A stretch of DNA of 64,000 nucleotides. Source: CAZOOA01 sp964581355. Its GTDB lineage: Bacteria > Bacillota > Dethiobacteria > DTU022 > UBA8154. The notes beneath the pieces are model-generated. The model worked only from the letters and a program-made list of their open reading frames with translations, made no database searches and was not told where the DNA came from. The stretch is from the NCBI GenBank assembly GCA_964581355.1, contig CAZOOA010000005.1, positions 19,741-83,740 on the forward strand. The letters run 5' to 3'. The position numbers and the translations under genes were made by a program. Position 1 is the first letter of the stretch; every line of letters begins with the position of its first letter. Shown one piece after another: positions 33,042 to 41,680 of the stretch.

Positions 33042-34352
33042 GTGATTGTTGTAGGGGCAGGCCTGGCAGGCTCTGAAGCTGCATGGCAGATTGCACAAAG
33101 AGGAATAAATGTTGTCCTTTATGAGATGCGTCCCCAAAATATGACTCCAGCGCACCAAACCGGTTATTTTGCCGAACTGGTCTGCAGCAACTCTCTGCGT
33201 GCAGCCTCAAGGACCAACGCTGTAGGGTTGTTGAAAGAAGAAATGGAACAGCTGGATTCCTTGATCATGCAGGCGGCACGTAAGTCAAGTATTCCGGCGG
33301 GAGGCGCCCTGGCGGTAGATCGTGAAGAATTTGCCGGTTATATTACCAGGATGTTAAAAGAGCATCCCCGGATTGAGGTGATTGAACAGGAACTTACTGC
33401 TATTCCTGAGCACAAACCGACAATTGTCGCCACTGGTCCCTTGACGTCTTCGGGCCTGGCGTCTCAACTGGAGCAGCTTACAGGTGAGGGGAAGCTGTAC
33501 TTTTATGACGCCGTTGCCCCTATTGTCACCTTTGACTCAATTGACTTAACGAAGGCTTTTTTCGCTTCCCGGTATGGTAAAGGCGGGGACGATTACCTAA
33601 ACTGCCCCATGAATAAAGATGAATATGAAAACTTCTGGTCGGAACTGTGCCGGGGGGAAATCTATCAACCCAAGGAATTTGAAAAAGAAGTGTTTTTTGA
33701 AGGGTGCATGCCTGTTGAAGTCCTGGCCTCCCGGGGAAAAGACACATTACGGTTTGGGCCGTTAAAGCCTGTGGGGATCGCTGCCCCTGATGGCCAGGCA
33801 GATTTTCATGCAGTGGTCCAGTTGCGTAAAGACAATAAAGAGGGCACTCTTTATAATATGGTTGGCTTTCAGACTCGATTGAAATGGCCTGAACAAAGGC
33901 GGATTTTTCAATTAATACCCGGGCTGGAAAATGCGGAGTTTGTCCGCTACGGCGTTATGCATCGGAACACCTTTATCAATTCACCGCTTTTACTGGAGGC
34001 CACCCTGGAGATGAAAAGCCAACCGGGGCTATTCTTTGCCGGCCAGGTTACCGGGGTAGAGGGTTATGTGGAATCGGCAGCAACGGGTATCATTGCAGGA
34101 ATTAACGCTTTGTGTTATCTTCTAGGGAAACCCAGGCTGGTTTTTCCCCGGGAAACGGCAATGGGAGCATTGACCAACTATATTACCACTGCTGATCCCG
34201 GCAATTTCCAGCCGATGAATGTCAATTTCGGCTTATTTGCTCCCCTGGAAGAAAAGGTGCCCAAAAAAATACGCAAAGAGCGGATGGCTGAACGCAGCCT
34301 CGAAGCCATGTCGAGATTTCGAAAAAATTTCCAGGACTTGCTTGCACAATAG
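33042..34352 (+). CDS. trmFO: FAD-dependent tRNA (uracil-54-C5)-methyltransferase TrmFO
   Basis: Makes ribothymidine 54 in tRNA using methylene-tetrahydrofolate and reduced FAD. From GTG 33042 it is 436 residues: IVVGAGLAGSEAAWQIAQRG (FAD fold), YEMRPQNMTPAHQTGYFAEL, CSNSLRAASRTNAVGLLKEE and GVEGYVESAATGIIAGINAL. The only strong ribosome-binding site (aggggagggg, 33014-33023) fits an in-frame ATT at 33030 better than the GTG, which would add four residues (MSGK). Confidence 0.95.
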   Translation: MIVVGAGLAGSEAAWQIAQRGINVVLYEMRPQNMTPAHQTGYFAELVCSNSLRAASRTNAVGLLKEEMEQLDSLIMQAARKSSIPAGGALAVDREEFAGYITRMLKEHPRIEVIEQELTAIPEHKPTIVATGPLTSSGLASQLEQLTGEGKLYFYDAVAPIVTFDSIDLTKAFFASRYGKGGDDYLNCPMNKDEYENFWSELCRGEIYQPKEFEKEVFFEGCMPVEVLASRGKDTLRFGPLKPVGIAAPDGQADFHAVVQLRKDNKEGTLYNMVGFQTRLKWPEQRRIFQLIPGLENAEFVRYGVMHRNTFINSPLLLEATLEMKSQPGLFFAGQVTGVEGYVESAATGIIAGINALCYLLGKPRLVFPRETAMGALTNYITTADPGNFQPMNVNFGLFAPLEEKVPKKIRKERMAERSLEAMSRFRKNFQDLLAQ

Positions 34353-34388
34353 AAAGGGTTATGCTAATATTGAAAAAGGAAAAAAATT

Positions 34389-35279
34389 ATGGATACTTAT
34401 CTTGAGAATTTTAATGAATTCCTGAAAGTAGAAAAAAATGCTTCAATACTGACTCTTCAAGGCTACCAGAGGGATATTAAGCAGTTTCTGCGGTTCCTCG
34501 ACCAGAGCAGCCTGGATATTAACGAAGTAAGTCATTTTCATTTAAGGCAGTTTTTGGGGGTTTTAAAGGAACATGATTATGCCAGAACCACCATTGCCAG
34601 GAAGCTTTCAGCAATTCGGGTTTTTTTGCGTTTCTTAAAAAGGGAGAATGTTTTAAAGAATAATACCTGGGAGATCATTTCGACACCGAAGAAAGAAAAA
34701 AAGCTTCCCAAGTTTCTTTATTTAGACGAGGTTTTGGATTTACTGGACTCTCCGTTAAAAAACTCGCCTTTAGGGTACCGCGATAAAGCAATCCTGGAGC
34801 TTTTTTATGCTACAGGAATCCGAGTGGGCGAAATGGCCGGCCTGAGCATCCGTTCTATCGATTGGTCAGAAAAGTCTCTGCGTGTTAAAGGAAAAGGCTC
34901 AAGGGAGCGGATTGTTCCATTAGGCCGGTACGCATTAATGGAGCTGGCACAATACCTGGAAAAAAGTCGGCATGCCCTGGCCAGCCGTTCTGACGAGGAG
35001 ACAAATGCTTTGTTTTTGAACAGGTTCGGAGGTCGCCTTACTGATCGCAGTATCCGAAGGCTGGTAAGAAAGTACGGCCTGGAAGTTGCGACAACAAGCA
35101 ATGTAAGCCCTCATGTCATCAGGCACAGTTTCGCCAGCCATCTGTTAAATGCGGGGGCCGATTTACGCACTGTCCAGGAACTGCTTGGGCATGTAAATAT
35201 ATCCACTACGCAGATTTATACACATATAACCAGGGAAGAGTTGAAACGCACATATTTACAAAGCCACCCCAGGGCTTAA
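34389..35279 (+). CDS. xerC: Tyrosine recombinase XerC (CodV)
   Basis: Site-specific recombinase that resolves chromosome dimers at dif. It has 296 residues: an N-terminal SAM-like core-binding domain, then the catalytic domain with the first Arg in ATGIRVGEMAGL (about residue 144), HxxR in HVIRHSFASHLL (His242, Arg245), His in LLGHVNISTTQIYTH and the nucleophile Tyr near 277. It lies in the xerC-hslV-hslU-codY order known from B. subtilis codV-clpQ-clpY-codY. Confidence 0.95.
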   Translation: MDTYLENFNEFLKVEKNASILTLQGYQRDIKQFLRFLDQSSLDINEVSHFHLRQFLGVLKEHDYARTTIARKLSAIRVFLRFLKRENVLKNNTWEIISTPKKEKKLPKFLYLDEVLDLLDSPLKNSPLGYRDKAILELFYATGIRVGEMAGLSIRSIDWSEKSLRVKGKGSRERIVPLGRYALMELAQYLEKSRHALASRSDEETNALFLNRFGGRLTDRSIRRLVRKYGLEVATTSNVSPHVIRHSFASHLLNAGADLRTVQELLGHVNISTTQIYTHITREELKRTYLQSHPRA

Positions 35280-35348
35280 TATGGGTTAAATTATCGAAAG
35301 CTTTTCTATATTTTGGAAATTAAATGCGCGAAAAGGGAGAATTGTTTT

Positions 35349-35879
35349 TTGTTTAAGTCAACGACAATTATCGCGGTTAAACAGGAAGAAAGGGTTGCTA
35401 TAGCCGGGGATGGCCAGGTCACCCTTTCAGGGAATTATATTATGAAGCACAATGCCAACAAGGTAAGGCGCCTGTATCAGGACAGAGTCATTGCCGGGTT
35501 TGCAGGTTCTGTTGCCGACGCTTTCACCTTATTTGAGAAATTTGAACACCAGCTGGAAAATTACCGGGGCAACCTACGCCGTGCTGCTGTTGAGCTGGCC
35601 AAGGAGTGGCGTACAGATCGCTACTTAAGGCGGCTTGAAGCGCTGCTAATCGCCGCTTCACTGGATGGAATCCTGGTAATTTCCGGGACAGGCGAAGTGA
35701 TTGAGCCCGATGACGGAATAGCGGCGATTGGTTCTGGAGGCCCCCTTGCTTTGGCTGCAGCCAGGGCACTGTCCCAGAGAACCGAACTGCCAGCGGCCGA
35801 TATTGCTCGCGATGCTCTTTTGGTGGCAGCAGAAATATGTGTTTATACAAATGATGAAGTCCTGTTAGAGGAGATTTAA
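35349..35879 (+). CDS. hslV: HslV (ClpQ) protease subunit
   Basis: Proteolytic core of the HslUV ATP-dependent protease. The start is TTG 35349 (176 residues), because the family begins just before the catalytic N-terminal Thr and gggaga lies about 10 bp upstream; a longer frame from 35313 would mask the active site. The mature start would be in FKSTTIIAVK, followed by VAIAGDGQVTLSGNYIMKHN and VRRLYQDRVIAGFAGSVADA. It is followed by hslU 43 bp later. Confidence 0.95.
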   Translation: MFKSTTIIAVKQEERVAIAGDGQVTLSGNYIMKHNANKVRRLYQDRVIAGFAGSVADAFTLFEKFEHQLENYRGNLRRAAVELAKEWRTDRYLRRLEALLIAASLDGILVISGTGEVIEPDDGIAAIGSGGPLALAAARALSQRTELPAADIARDALLVAAEICVYTNDEVLLEEI

Positions 35880-35922
35880 CCATTTATATTCTTAGTCAAG
35901 GGAGGTGCCACATTAACAGGTA

Positions 35923-37353
35923 ATGTCATTTCTGGAAAAAGATTTAACTCCAAAAAAAATTGTTGCAGAACTCGACAAATATGTCATCGGGCAGCTGGAA
36001 GCAAAAAAAAGCGTTGCCATTGCTTTGCGAAATCGCTACCGCAGGAAGCAGCTGGAGCCTGAGTTAAAAGACGAGGTTATACCCAAAAACATCATCATGA
36101 TTGGTCCGACTGGTGTTGGGAAAACCGAAATTGCCAGAAGGTTGGCTCGCCTCGTGAGTGCTCCCTTTGTAAAAGTGGAAGCATCAAAATTTACGGAAGT
36201 GGGGTATGTTGGACGAGACGTAGATTCCATGATAAGAGACCTGGTCGAAATGTCCGTGCGAATTGTTAAAACAGAAAAAATGAAGGATCTGGAGCCAAAA
36301 GCGGCAAAAATGGCTGAAAACAGGCTTTTGGAACTGCTTTCTCCCCTGCCGGGCAAGCCAAAAAACTCTGGAAATCCCCTGGATTTTTTGTTTCAAACTT
36401 CCAAGGGGTTGGGAGGCTCTGCTGCAGAAGAAGATGACGAGCAGGAGTACGAAGAGCAGGCGCAAAAAGCAAGGGATGCTCGAGAAATCACCAAGCAAAA
36501 GTTGTTGCGTGGGGAACTTGAGGAAGTCCTTGTGGATGTAGAGGTAGATGATCGCCAACCTCCTGTAATGGAAATGTTTTCAGGCCTGGGTATGGAAGAA
36601 ATGGGAATGAATTTCCAGGACCTTTTCAGCAACTTAATGCCTAAAAAAACGAAAAAGAAAAAACTTCCGGTTAAACAGGCCCGCAGAATTCTGCAACAGG
36701 AAGAAGCGGAAAAAATGGTCGACATGGATGAAATTTCTAACGAAGCCGTGGACAGGGCAGAGCAATCAGGCATTGTGTTCCTGGATGAAATCGATAAAGT
36801 TACAGGAAAAGATAGTGGACAGTCAGGACCTGATGTTTCCAGGGAAGGGGTTCAGCGGGATGTTCTGCCCATTGTGGAAGGCTCCACTGTGGTCACCAAG
36901 TATGGGCCAGTAAAAACAGATTACATGCTGTTTATTGCTGCCGGTGCGTTTCACTTCACCAAGCCATCGGATCTAATACCTGAACTGCAGGGCCGCTTTC
37001 CTATTCGCGTGGAGCTGGAGAGTCTTGAAAATGAAGACTTTAAAAAAATTCTTTTAGAACCGGAAAACGCTTTAACAAAACAGTATACTGCTCTGTTAAT
37101 GACCGAGGGGGTGAGCGTGGAATTTTCTGCGGACGGAATTGAAGAAATTGCCAATGTTGCCTGTACACTAAATGATGAAATGGAGAACATTGGAGCTAGA
37201 AGGTTACACACCATCATGGAAAAACTGTTTGAAGAAATATCATTTGAAGCGCCTGAACTAAAAGGGCAGACATTTATTATTAACAGAGAGTATGTTAAGA
37301 ATAAACTAAAAGATATTGTCAAAAATAAAGATTTAAGCAAGTACATCCTGTAA
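35923..37353 (+). CDS. hslU: HslU (ClpY) ATPase subunit
   Basis: AAA+ unfoldase that feeds substrates to HslV. It has 476 residues. LTPKKIVAELDKYVIGQLEA, Walker A MIGPTGVGKTEIARRLA near residue 61, the I-domain with an acidic and lysine-rich insert (about 110-270), Walker B GIVFLDEIDKVTG near 282, and sensor residues in GRFPIRVEL are present. The C-terminus ends NKDLSKYIL, the tail that activates HslV. Strong site gggaggtg. Confidence 0.97.
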   Translation: MSFLEKDLTPKKIVAELDKYVIGQLEAKKSVAIALRNRYRRKQLEPELKDEVIPKNIIMIGPTGVGKTEIARRLARLVSAPFVKVEASKFTEVGYVGRDVDSMIRDLVEMSVRIVKTEKMKDLEPKAAKMAENRLLELLSPLPGKPKNSGNPLDFLFQTSKGLGGSAAEEDDEQEYEEQAQKARDAREITKQKLLRGELEEVLVDVEVDDRQPPVMEMFSGLGMEEMGMNFQDLFSNLMPKKTKKKKLPVKQARRILQQEEAEKMVDMDEISNEAVDRAEQSGIVFLDEIDKVTGKDSGQSGPDVSREGVQRDVLPIVEGSTVVTKYGPVKTDYMLFIAAGAFHFTKPSDLIPELQGRFPIRVELESLENEDFKKILLEPENALTKQYTALLMTEGVSVEFSADGIEEIANVACTLNDEMENIGARRLHTIMEKLFEEISFEAPELKGQTFIINREYVKNKLKDIVKNKDLSKYIL

Positions 37354-37431
37354 TGAATAGCTTGAATTATTTTTTGCAAAAGAATAGTGAATTATATTCA
37401 ACGTTTCTAAAATATGAAAGAGGTGAAAAAA

Positions 37432-38232
37432 ATGGTTACTTCTTCTTTGCTAGAGAAAACCAGGCGAATCAACAAAATTCTTCAAAAAACGGGAGGACAG
37501 CGAGTTGATTTTGCAGAAGTGGCAGAAGTGCTAAAGAACGTCATACATGCCAATGTTTATCTTGCTACAAGGGACGGCGCAATCCTTGGTTACGCCCTGG
37601 TGGATGAGTTTGAGTGCGAAATTATGGTGAGCCAGGTCCTGAAAAGCGATGAGTTCCCCGAACGATACAACGACTTTTTGCTCCGGGATGATGAGACAAG
37701 AGTCAATTTGACCCAAAAAACAAATGACTGTGTTTTTGTCGATAATGAAGATTGCCTTTTTACAAACAAGATTACTACAGTAGTGCCCATCATGGGTGGA
37801 GGTAAAAGATTAGGAACCTTGCTTCTGGCCCGGTTCGCAGAATCATTTAATGCGGAAGACCTGATCCTTGCCGAGACAGGTGCAACAGTGGTGGGGATGG
37901 AAATACTGCGTTCCAAGGCAGAAAAAATTGAAGAAGAAGCAAGGAATAAAGCTGTAGTCCAGCTGGCTATTGGAACCCTTTCCTACTCTGAGTTGGAAGC
38001 AGTGGAACATATCTTTGAAGAACTGGATGGAGATGAAGGACTGCTGGTAGCCAGTAAAATTGCCGACCAACTGGGGATAACCCGTTCGGTGATTGTGAAT
38101 GCGCTGAGAAAGTTTGAGAGTGCCGGAGTGATCGAGTCCCGTTCCCTGGGGATGAAAGGGACATACATTAAAGTGCTTAACCCTTACCTTCTGGAGCAGT
38201 TGGCCAAAAAGAAAAAGACTTTCCACAAGTAG
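37432..38232 (+). CDS. codY: GTP-sensing transcriptional regulator CodY
   Basis: Global repressor that senses GTP and branched-chain amino acids and controls nutrient uptake, amino-acid synthesis and stationary-phase genes. ATG 37432 has gaggtg upstream (266 residues); an ATG at 37414 overlaps that site. The N-terminal GAF domain starts SLLEKTRRINKILQKTGGQR; the C-terminal winged helix is ASKIADQLGITRSVIVNALR and KFESAGVIESRSLGMKGTYI. Follows hslVU as in Bacillus. The nearby cimA and pan genes are plausible targets, by inference only. Confidence 0.97.
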   Translation: MVTSSLLEKTRRINKILQKTGGQRVDFAEVAEVLKNVIHANVYLATRDGAILGYALVDEFECEIMVSQVLKSDEFPERYNDFLLRDDETRVNLTQKTNDCVFVDNEDCLFTNKITTVVPIMGGGKRLGTLLLARFAESFNAEDLILAETGATVVGMEILRSKAEKIEEEARNKAVVQLAIGTLSYSELEAVEHIFEELDGDEGLLVASKIADQLGITRSVIVNALRKFESAGVIESRSLGMKGTYIKVLNPYLLEQLAKKKKTFHK

Positions 38233-38267
38233 TGAATTAACTTCTTGGCAAAACAAGAAAACTCCAA

Positions 38268-38306
38268 TGGGGAACCATGGAACGTCAGTGGTTCCTCATT
38301 TTTTTA
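38268..38306 (+). terminator. Intrinsic terminator after codY
   Basis: GGAACCA (38271-38277), loop, TGGTTCC (38289-38295), then a run of seven T residues (38299-38305). It separates the dprA-codY operon from rpsB. Confidence 0.85.
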
Positions 38307-38328
38307 AGGCAAATAGGGCTAACAGGAA

Positions 38329-38357
38329 TTGCTATTTGCCATGTTCTGTGTTATACT
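38329..38357 (+). promoter_or_regulatory. Promoter for rpsB-tsf
   Basis: TTGCTA (38329-38334), 17-bp spacer, TATACT (38352-38357). The leader of about 110 nt before rpsB contains ggtgcctggctcatgctagg-type inverted repeats, where an S2-binding autoregulatory leader would be expected. Confidence 0.6.
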
Positions 38358-38472
38358 ACCTAATGGCTTTAAAACGCACGCTGTTGAAGCCTGATAAGGG
38401 GTGCCTGGCTCATGCTAGGTTCTTTAGGGTAATGACGCAGCGGAGGAAAAACAAAACCAGGAGGTTGTGAAA

Positions 38473-39339
38473 ATGCCAGTAGTGACTATGAAACAATTAT
38501 TGGAAGCCGGGGTTCATTTTGGGCATCAGACAAGGCGCTGGAATCCCAAAATGAAAGAGTTTATTTTTACAGAAAGAAATGGGATCTACATTATTGACCT
38601 GCAGAGAACTGTGCGCTTAATGGATACTGCCTACAATTTTGTTAAAGATCTGGCTTACAATGGTGAAAAAGTGCTTTTTGTGGGGACCAAGAAACAGGCA
38701 CAGGAATCTATTGCAGACGAGGCAAACAAATGCGAGATGCCTTACGTTAACCAGCGCTGGTTGGGAGGCATGTTGACCAATTTTGCCACCATCAAAAAGC
38801 GTATTGACCGGCTTTTTGAACTGGAAAAAATGGAAGAAGATGGGCACTTTGAAGTTTTACCGAAAAAAGAAGTCATTAAACTTAACCATGAAAAAGAAAA
38901 GCTGAACAAGTTCCTGGGCGGCATCAGGAACATGAAAGACCTGCCTTCGGCTGTTTTTATTGTCGACCCGCGCAAAGAAAAAATTGCAGTAGCCGAAGCC
39001 AGAAAACTTGAAATCCCCATCATTGCCATTGTTGATACGAATTGCGACCCCGATGAGATTGACTACATTATCCCCGGCAATGATGATGCCATCAGGGCAG
39101 TAAAGCTCATCACCTCGAAAATTTCCGAGGCGGTTCTGGAGGGCAAGCAGGGATTCCAGGAAGCAGAAGCAGCGAAAAAGGAAGCAGAAGCTGCAAAGCA
39201 AACAGAGGAAACAGAAGAAGCATCGGAAGGTTCCCTGGAAGCTCCGGATCCAGCAGAGCAGGAAGCTGAAGAAGGGAAAGTCAAGCCAGAAATCCAGGAA
39301 GAGAAAACGGAATCCGATGAAAAAGTGGAACCTGCCTGA
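38473..39339 (+). CDS. rpsB: 30S ribosomal protein S2 with an acidic C-terminal extension
   Basis: S2 binds the 30S neck region. ATG 38473 (aggagg 8 bp upstream) gives 288 residues; GTG at 38467 is too close to the site. The core MKQLLEAGVHFGHQTRRWNP, RWLGGMLTNFATIKKRI and PDEIDYIIPGNDDAIRAVKL is standard. The last 60 residues are an Ala/Glu/Lys-rich low-complexity tail (such as EAEAAKKEAEAAKQTEETEE), making it longer than the usual 230-250. Confidence 0.97.
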   Translation: MPVVTMKQLLEAGVHFGHQTRRWNPKMKEFIFTERNGIYIIDLQRTVRLMDTAYNFVKDLAYNGEKVLFVGTKKQAQESIADEANKCEMPYVNQRWLGGMLTNFATIKKRIDRLFELEKMEEDGHFEVLPKKEVIKLNHEKEKLNKFLGGIRNMKDLPSAVFIVDPRKEKIAVAEARKLEIPIIAIVDTNCDPDEIDYIIPGNDDAIRAVKLITSKISEAVLEGKQGFQEAEAAKKEAEAAKQTEETEEASEGSLEAPDPAEQEAEEGKVKPEIQEEKTESDEKVEPA

Positions 39340-39405
39340 TGCCCCTGGTCTACTGATGGTTATAAGAAGTGAAATACTAAAGATAATGTTGGAGGATGTG
39401 ATACA

Positions 39406-40026
39406 GTGATCACCGCTGAAATGGTAAAAAAACTCAGAGAAGCAACAGGAGCCGGTATGATGGACTGCAAAAATGCGCTGGTTGAAACCGATGGGGACGC
39501 AGAAAAAGCTGTTGCCTTGTTGCGCGAAAAAGGTCTGTCCAAGGCGGCAAAACGTGCTGGTCGGACTGCTTCCCAGGGGATGATTGATTCCTATATACAT
39601 CTGGGAGGAAAAGTGGGTGTTATGGTGGAAGTAAATTGTGAAACGGACTTTGTTGCTCGCAACGATGAATTCAAGTCCTTTGTCAGGGATATCTGTTTAC
39701 AAGTTGCTGCTACCAATCCTGCGTATTTAAGCAGGGACGATGTGCCGGAAGATATTATCAACCAAGAGAAAGACGTTTTGAAAAACCAGGCACTGCACGA
39801 AGGAAAACCGGAAAAGGTTGTTGAAAAAATTGTCGCTGGCAAGATAGAAAAATATTTTGAAGAGAACTGCCTTTTGGAGCAAGCTTTTGTAAAAGACCCG
39901 GACATCAAAGTCAGTGAATTGCTTTCCAATCTGATCGCTAAAATAGGTGAAAATATTGTTATCCGTCGCTATACCCGTTATGAAGTAGGAGAAGGTCAGG
40001 ATCAGCCGGAAACCTGCTCCTCCTGA
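39406..40026 (+). CDS. tsf: Elongation factor Ts
   Basis: Nucleotide-exchange factor for EF-Tu. It has 206 residues, the short form with one core repeat, as in Thermus and several Clostridia. GTG start at 39406 with ggaggatg upstream. Landmarks are ITAEMVKKLREATGAGMMDC, the conserved TDFVARNDEF, and QALHEGKPEKVVEKIVAGKI. It follows rpsB and is closed by a strong terminator. Confidence 0.97.
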   Translation: MITAEMVKKLREATGAGMMDCKNALVETDGDAEKAVALLREKGLSKAAKRAGRTASQGMIDSYIHLGGKVGVMVEVNCETDFVARNDEFKSFVRDICLQVAATNPAYLSRDDVPEDIINQEKDVLKNQALHEGKPEKVVEKIVAGKIEKYFEENCLLEQAFVKDPDIKVSELLSNLIAKIGENIVIRRYTRYEVGEGQDQPETCSS

Positions 40027-40038
40027 TATGCAACAGGA

Positions 40039-40067
40039 AAAGAACACTTTTTAAGTGTTCTTTTTTT
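40039..40067 (+). terminator. Intrinsic terminator after tsf
   Basis: AAGAACACTT, loop TTT, AAGTGTTCTT, followed by a T-run to 40067. It partly isolates pyrH and the following genes from rpsB-tsf. Confidence 0.9.
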
Positions 40068-40100
40068 AAGATACTATGTTTACAAACTGGAGGTAAAGTC

Positions 40101-40829
40101 ATGACAGTGCCCGTTTACAAAAGGGTTGTCTTGAAACTAAGTGGAGAGTCCCTGGCCGGGGAACAGGGTTATGGAATTAATAATGATGTGCTAACGGACA
40201 TTGCCGAGCAGATCAAGGAAGTTAAAAAGTATAATGTTGAAATTGCTGTTGTCGTTGGTGGTGGAAACATCTGGAGAGGCGTTTACGGAGGAGAGCGGGG
40301 CATGGATCGGGCAACTGCCGACTACATGGGGATGCTGGCTACAGTGCTCAACGCATTGGCCCTCCAGGATGCCCTGGAACGTATCGATGTGGATACCCGC
40401 GTCCAGTCAGCCATTGACATGCGGCAGGTCGCCGAACCTTATATTCGCAGGAGAGCCATCCGTCACCTGGAAAAAGGGCGTATTGTGATTTTTGCTGGAG
40501 GGACAGGAAACCCTTATTTTTCTACTGATACTACAGCAGCCTTACGCGCAGCTGAAATAGAAGCTGAAGTGATCCTCCTGGCCAAAGGCAAGGTAGATGC
40601 AGTTTACAACATGGACCCACTAATTAACCCTGATGCCTTTAAATATACGGAGTTGGATTATATTGACGTCATCAAATCGGGGCTGGGAGTAATGGACTCT
40701 ACCGCTGCTTCTTTGTGTATGGACAACAAGATTACGCTGGTGGTCTTTGGGTTAAACAAGTCGGGGAATATAAAAAGAGTTATTATGGGAGAAAAGCTTG
40801 GAACAATAGTAAGGGGAGGGTTATCTTGA
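40101..40829 (+). CDS. pyrH: UMP kinase
   Basis: Phosphorylates UMP to UDP; amino-acid-kinase fold, hexameric, allosterically controlled by GTP and UTP in the family. It has 242 residues. YKRVVLKLSGESLAGEQGYG, VVVGGGNIWRGVYGGERGMD, DYMGMLATVLNALALQDALE and IFAGGTGNPYFSTDTTAALR are all typical. ggaggtaa precedes the ATG. Its stop overlaps the frr start (TGATG). Confidence 0.98.
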   Translation: MTVPVYKRVVLKLSGESLAGEQGYGINNDVLTDIAEQIKEVKKYNVEIAVVVGGGNIWRGVYGGERGMDRATADYMGMLATVLNALALQDALERIDVDTRVQSAIDMRQVAEPYIRRRAIRHLEKGRIVIFAGGTGNPYFSTDTTAALRAAEIEAEVILLAKGKVDAVYNMDPLINPDAFKYTELDYIDVIKSGLGVMDSTAASLCMDNKITLVVFGLNKSGNIKRVIMGEKLGTIVRGGLS

Positions 40830-41383
40830 TGGATGAGATTTTTGCCAACGCAGAAAGTAAGATGAAAAAAAGTGTTGAAGCATTTAACAGAGAACTCTCA
40901 ACGTTAAGGGCCGGCCGTGCAGTTCCTTCATTATTGGATAAAGTAATTGTCGACTATTACAACACGCCAACCCCATTGAATCAACTGGCTACCATAACTG
41001 CACCTGAGGCCAGGTTGCTGGTTATCCAACCCTGGGATAAAAATGCGATCAAGGACATCGAAAAAGCAATCATGAAGTCTGACCTGGGATTAACGCCCAA
41101 TAGTGATGGTAGTGTGATCCGGTTGACCATTCCACAGCTGACAGAAGAGCGCCGCAAGGAACTGGTCAAAGTCATCCGCAAGAAAGCGGAAGAATCGAAA
41201 GTGGCCATTCGAAATATTCGACGCGATGCCAATGACCAGTTGAAGAACCAGGAGAAAAGCGGAAATATCTCTGAAGATGAGCTGAAAATCGGCCAGGACG
41301 AAATCCAGGAGCTTACGACCAAGCAAACAGAAGAAATTGACAAACTGATGGAAACCAAAGAAAAAGAAATAATGGAAGTTTAG
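40829..41383 (+). CDS. frr: Ribosome recycling factor
   Basis: Splits post-termination ribosomes with EF-G. ATG 40829 (aaggggaggg upstream) gives 184 residues, the standard size; the frame is open further upstream but inside pyrH. Visible are MKKSVEAFNRELSTLRAGRA, VDYYNTPTPLNQLATITAPE, KSDLGLTPNSDGSVIRLTIP and LTEERRKELVKVIRKKAEES. Translationally coupled to pyrH. Confidence 0.97.
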   Translation: MDEIFANAESKMKKSVEAFNRELSTLRAGRAVPSLLDKVIVDYYNTPTPLNQLATITAPEARLLVIQPWDKNAIKDIEKAIMKSDLGLTPNSDGSVIRLTIPQLTEERRKELVKVIRKKAEESKVAIRNIRRDANDQLKNQEKSGNISEDELKIGQDEIQELTTKQTEEIDKLMETKEKEIMEV

Positions 41384-41405
41384 TGCTGAACAGGTGTGAT
41401 AAAGC

Positions 41406-41618
41406 TTGCAAGTGCCCGATGTAACAGCTTTTCGTCTTGACCGTGCGGTGGAGCGGTTGGACCAACAAGGAATCAACTATTACCTGAAAAAGGTTGTGGC
41501 CAGGACGACTGCAGCAGTCATTTCAGTTCAGTGCCAACCGCAGAATTACCGGGTGGTTAAGCAAGTTATGGATCAAGATGGCCTTCTTGAGCTAACTGTC
41601 GCCCCTGAAATGGATTAA
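41406..41618 (+). CDS. Small PASTA-like protein
   Basis: A 70-residue protein from TTG 41406, 22 bp after frr. The start VPDVTAFRLDRAVERLDQQG resembles one PASTA repeat (VPDV...A...L...G), the module that binds cell-wall muropeptides in Ser/Thr kinases and PBPs. There is no membrane segment or signal peptide, so a cell-wall role is doubtful. The ribosome-binding site is weak (aggtgtg). Function unknown; the position between frr and uppS may reflect an old clustered gene. Confidence 0.65.
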   Translation: MQVPDVTAFRLDRAVERLDQQGINYYLKKVVARTTAAVISVQCQPQNYRVVKQVMDQDGLLELTVAPEMD

Positions 41619-41637
41619 TTTAACAATACTTGTCTTG

Positions 41638-41653
41638 CCCCCGCATCAGGGGG
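41638..41653 (+). terminator. Weak hairpin between the PASTA-like gene and uppS
   Basis: CCCCC (41638-41642), loop gcatca, GGGGG (41649-41653), followed by taaattta. It is too short in its stem and T-run to be a strong terminator; attenuation is possible. Confidence 0.4.
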
Positions 41654-41680
41654 TAAATTTATAACGTTCAGGTGAAGGCT

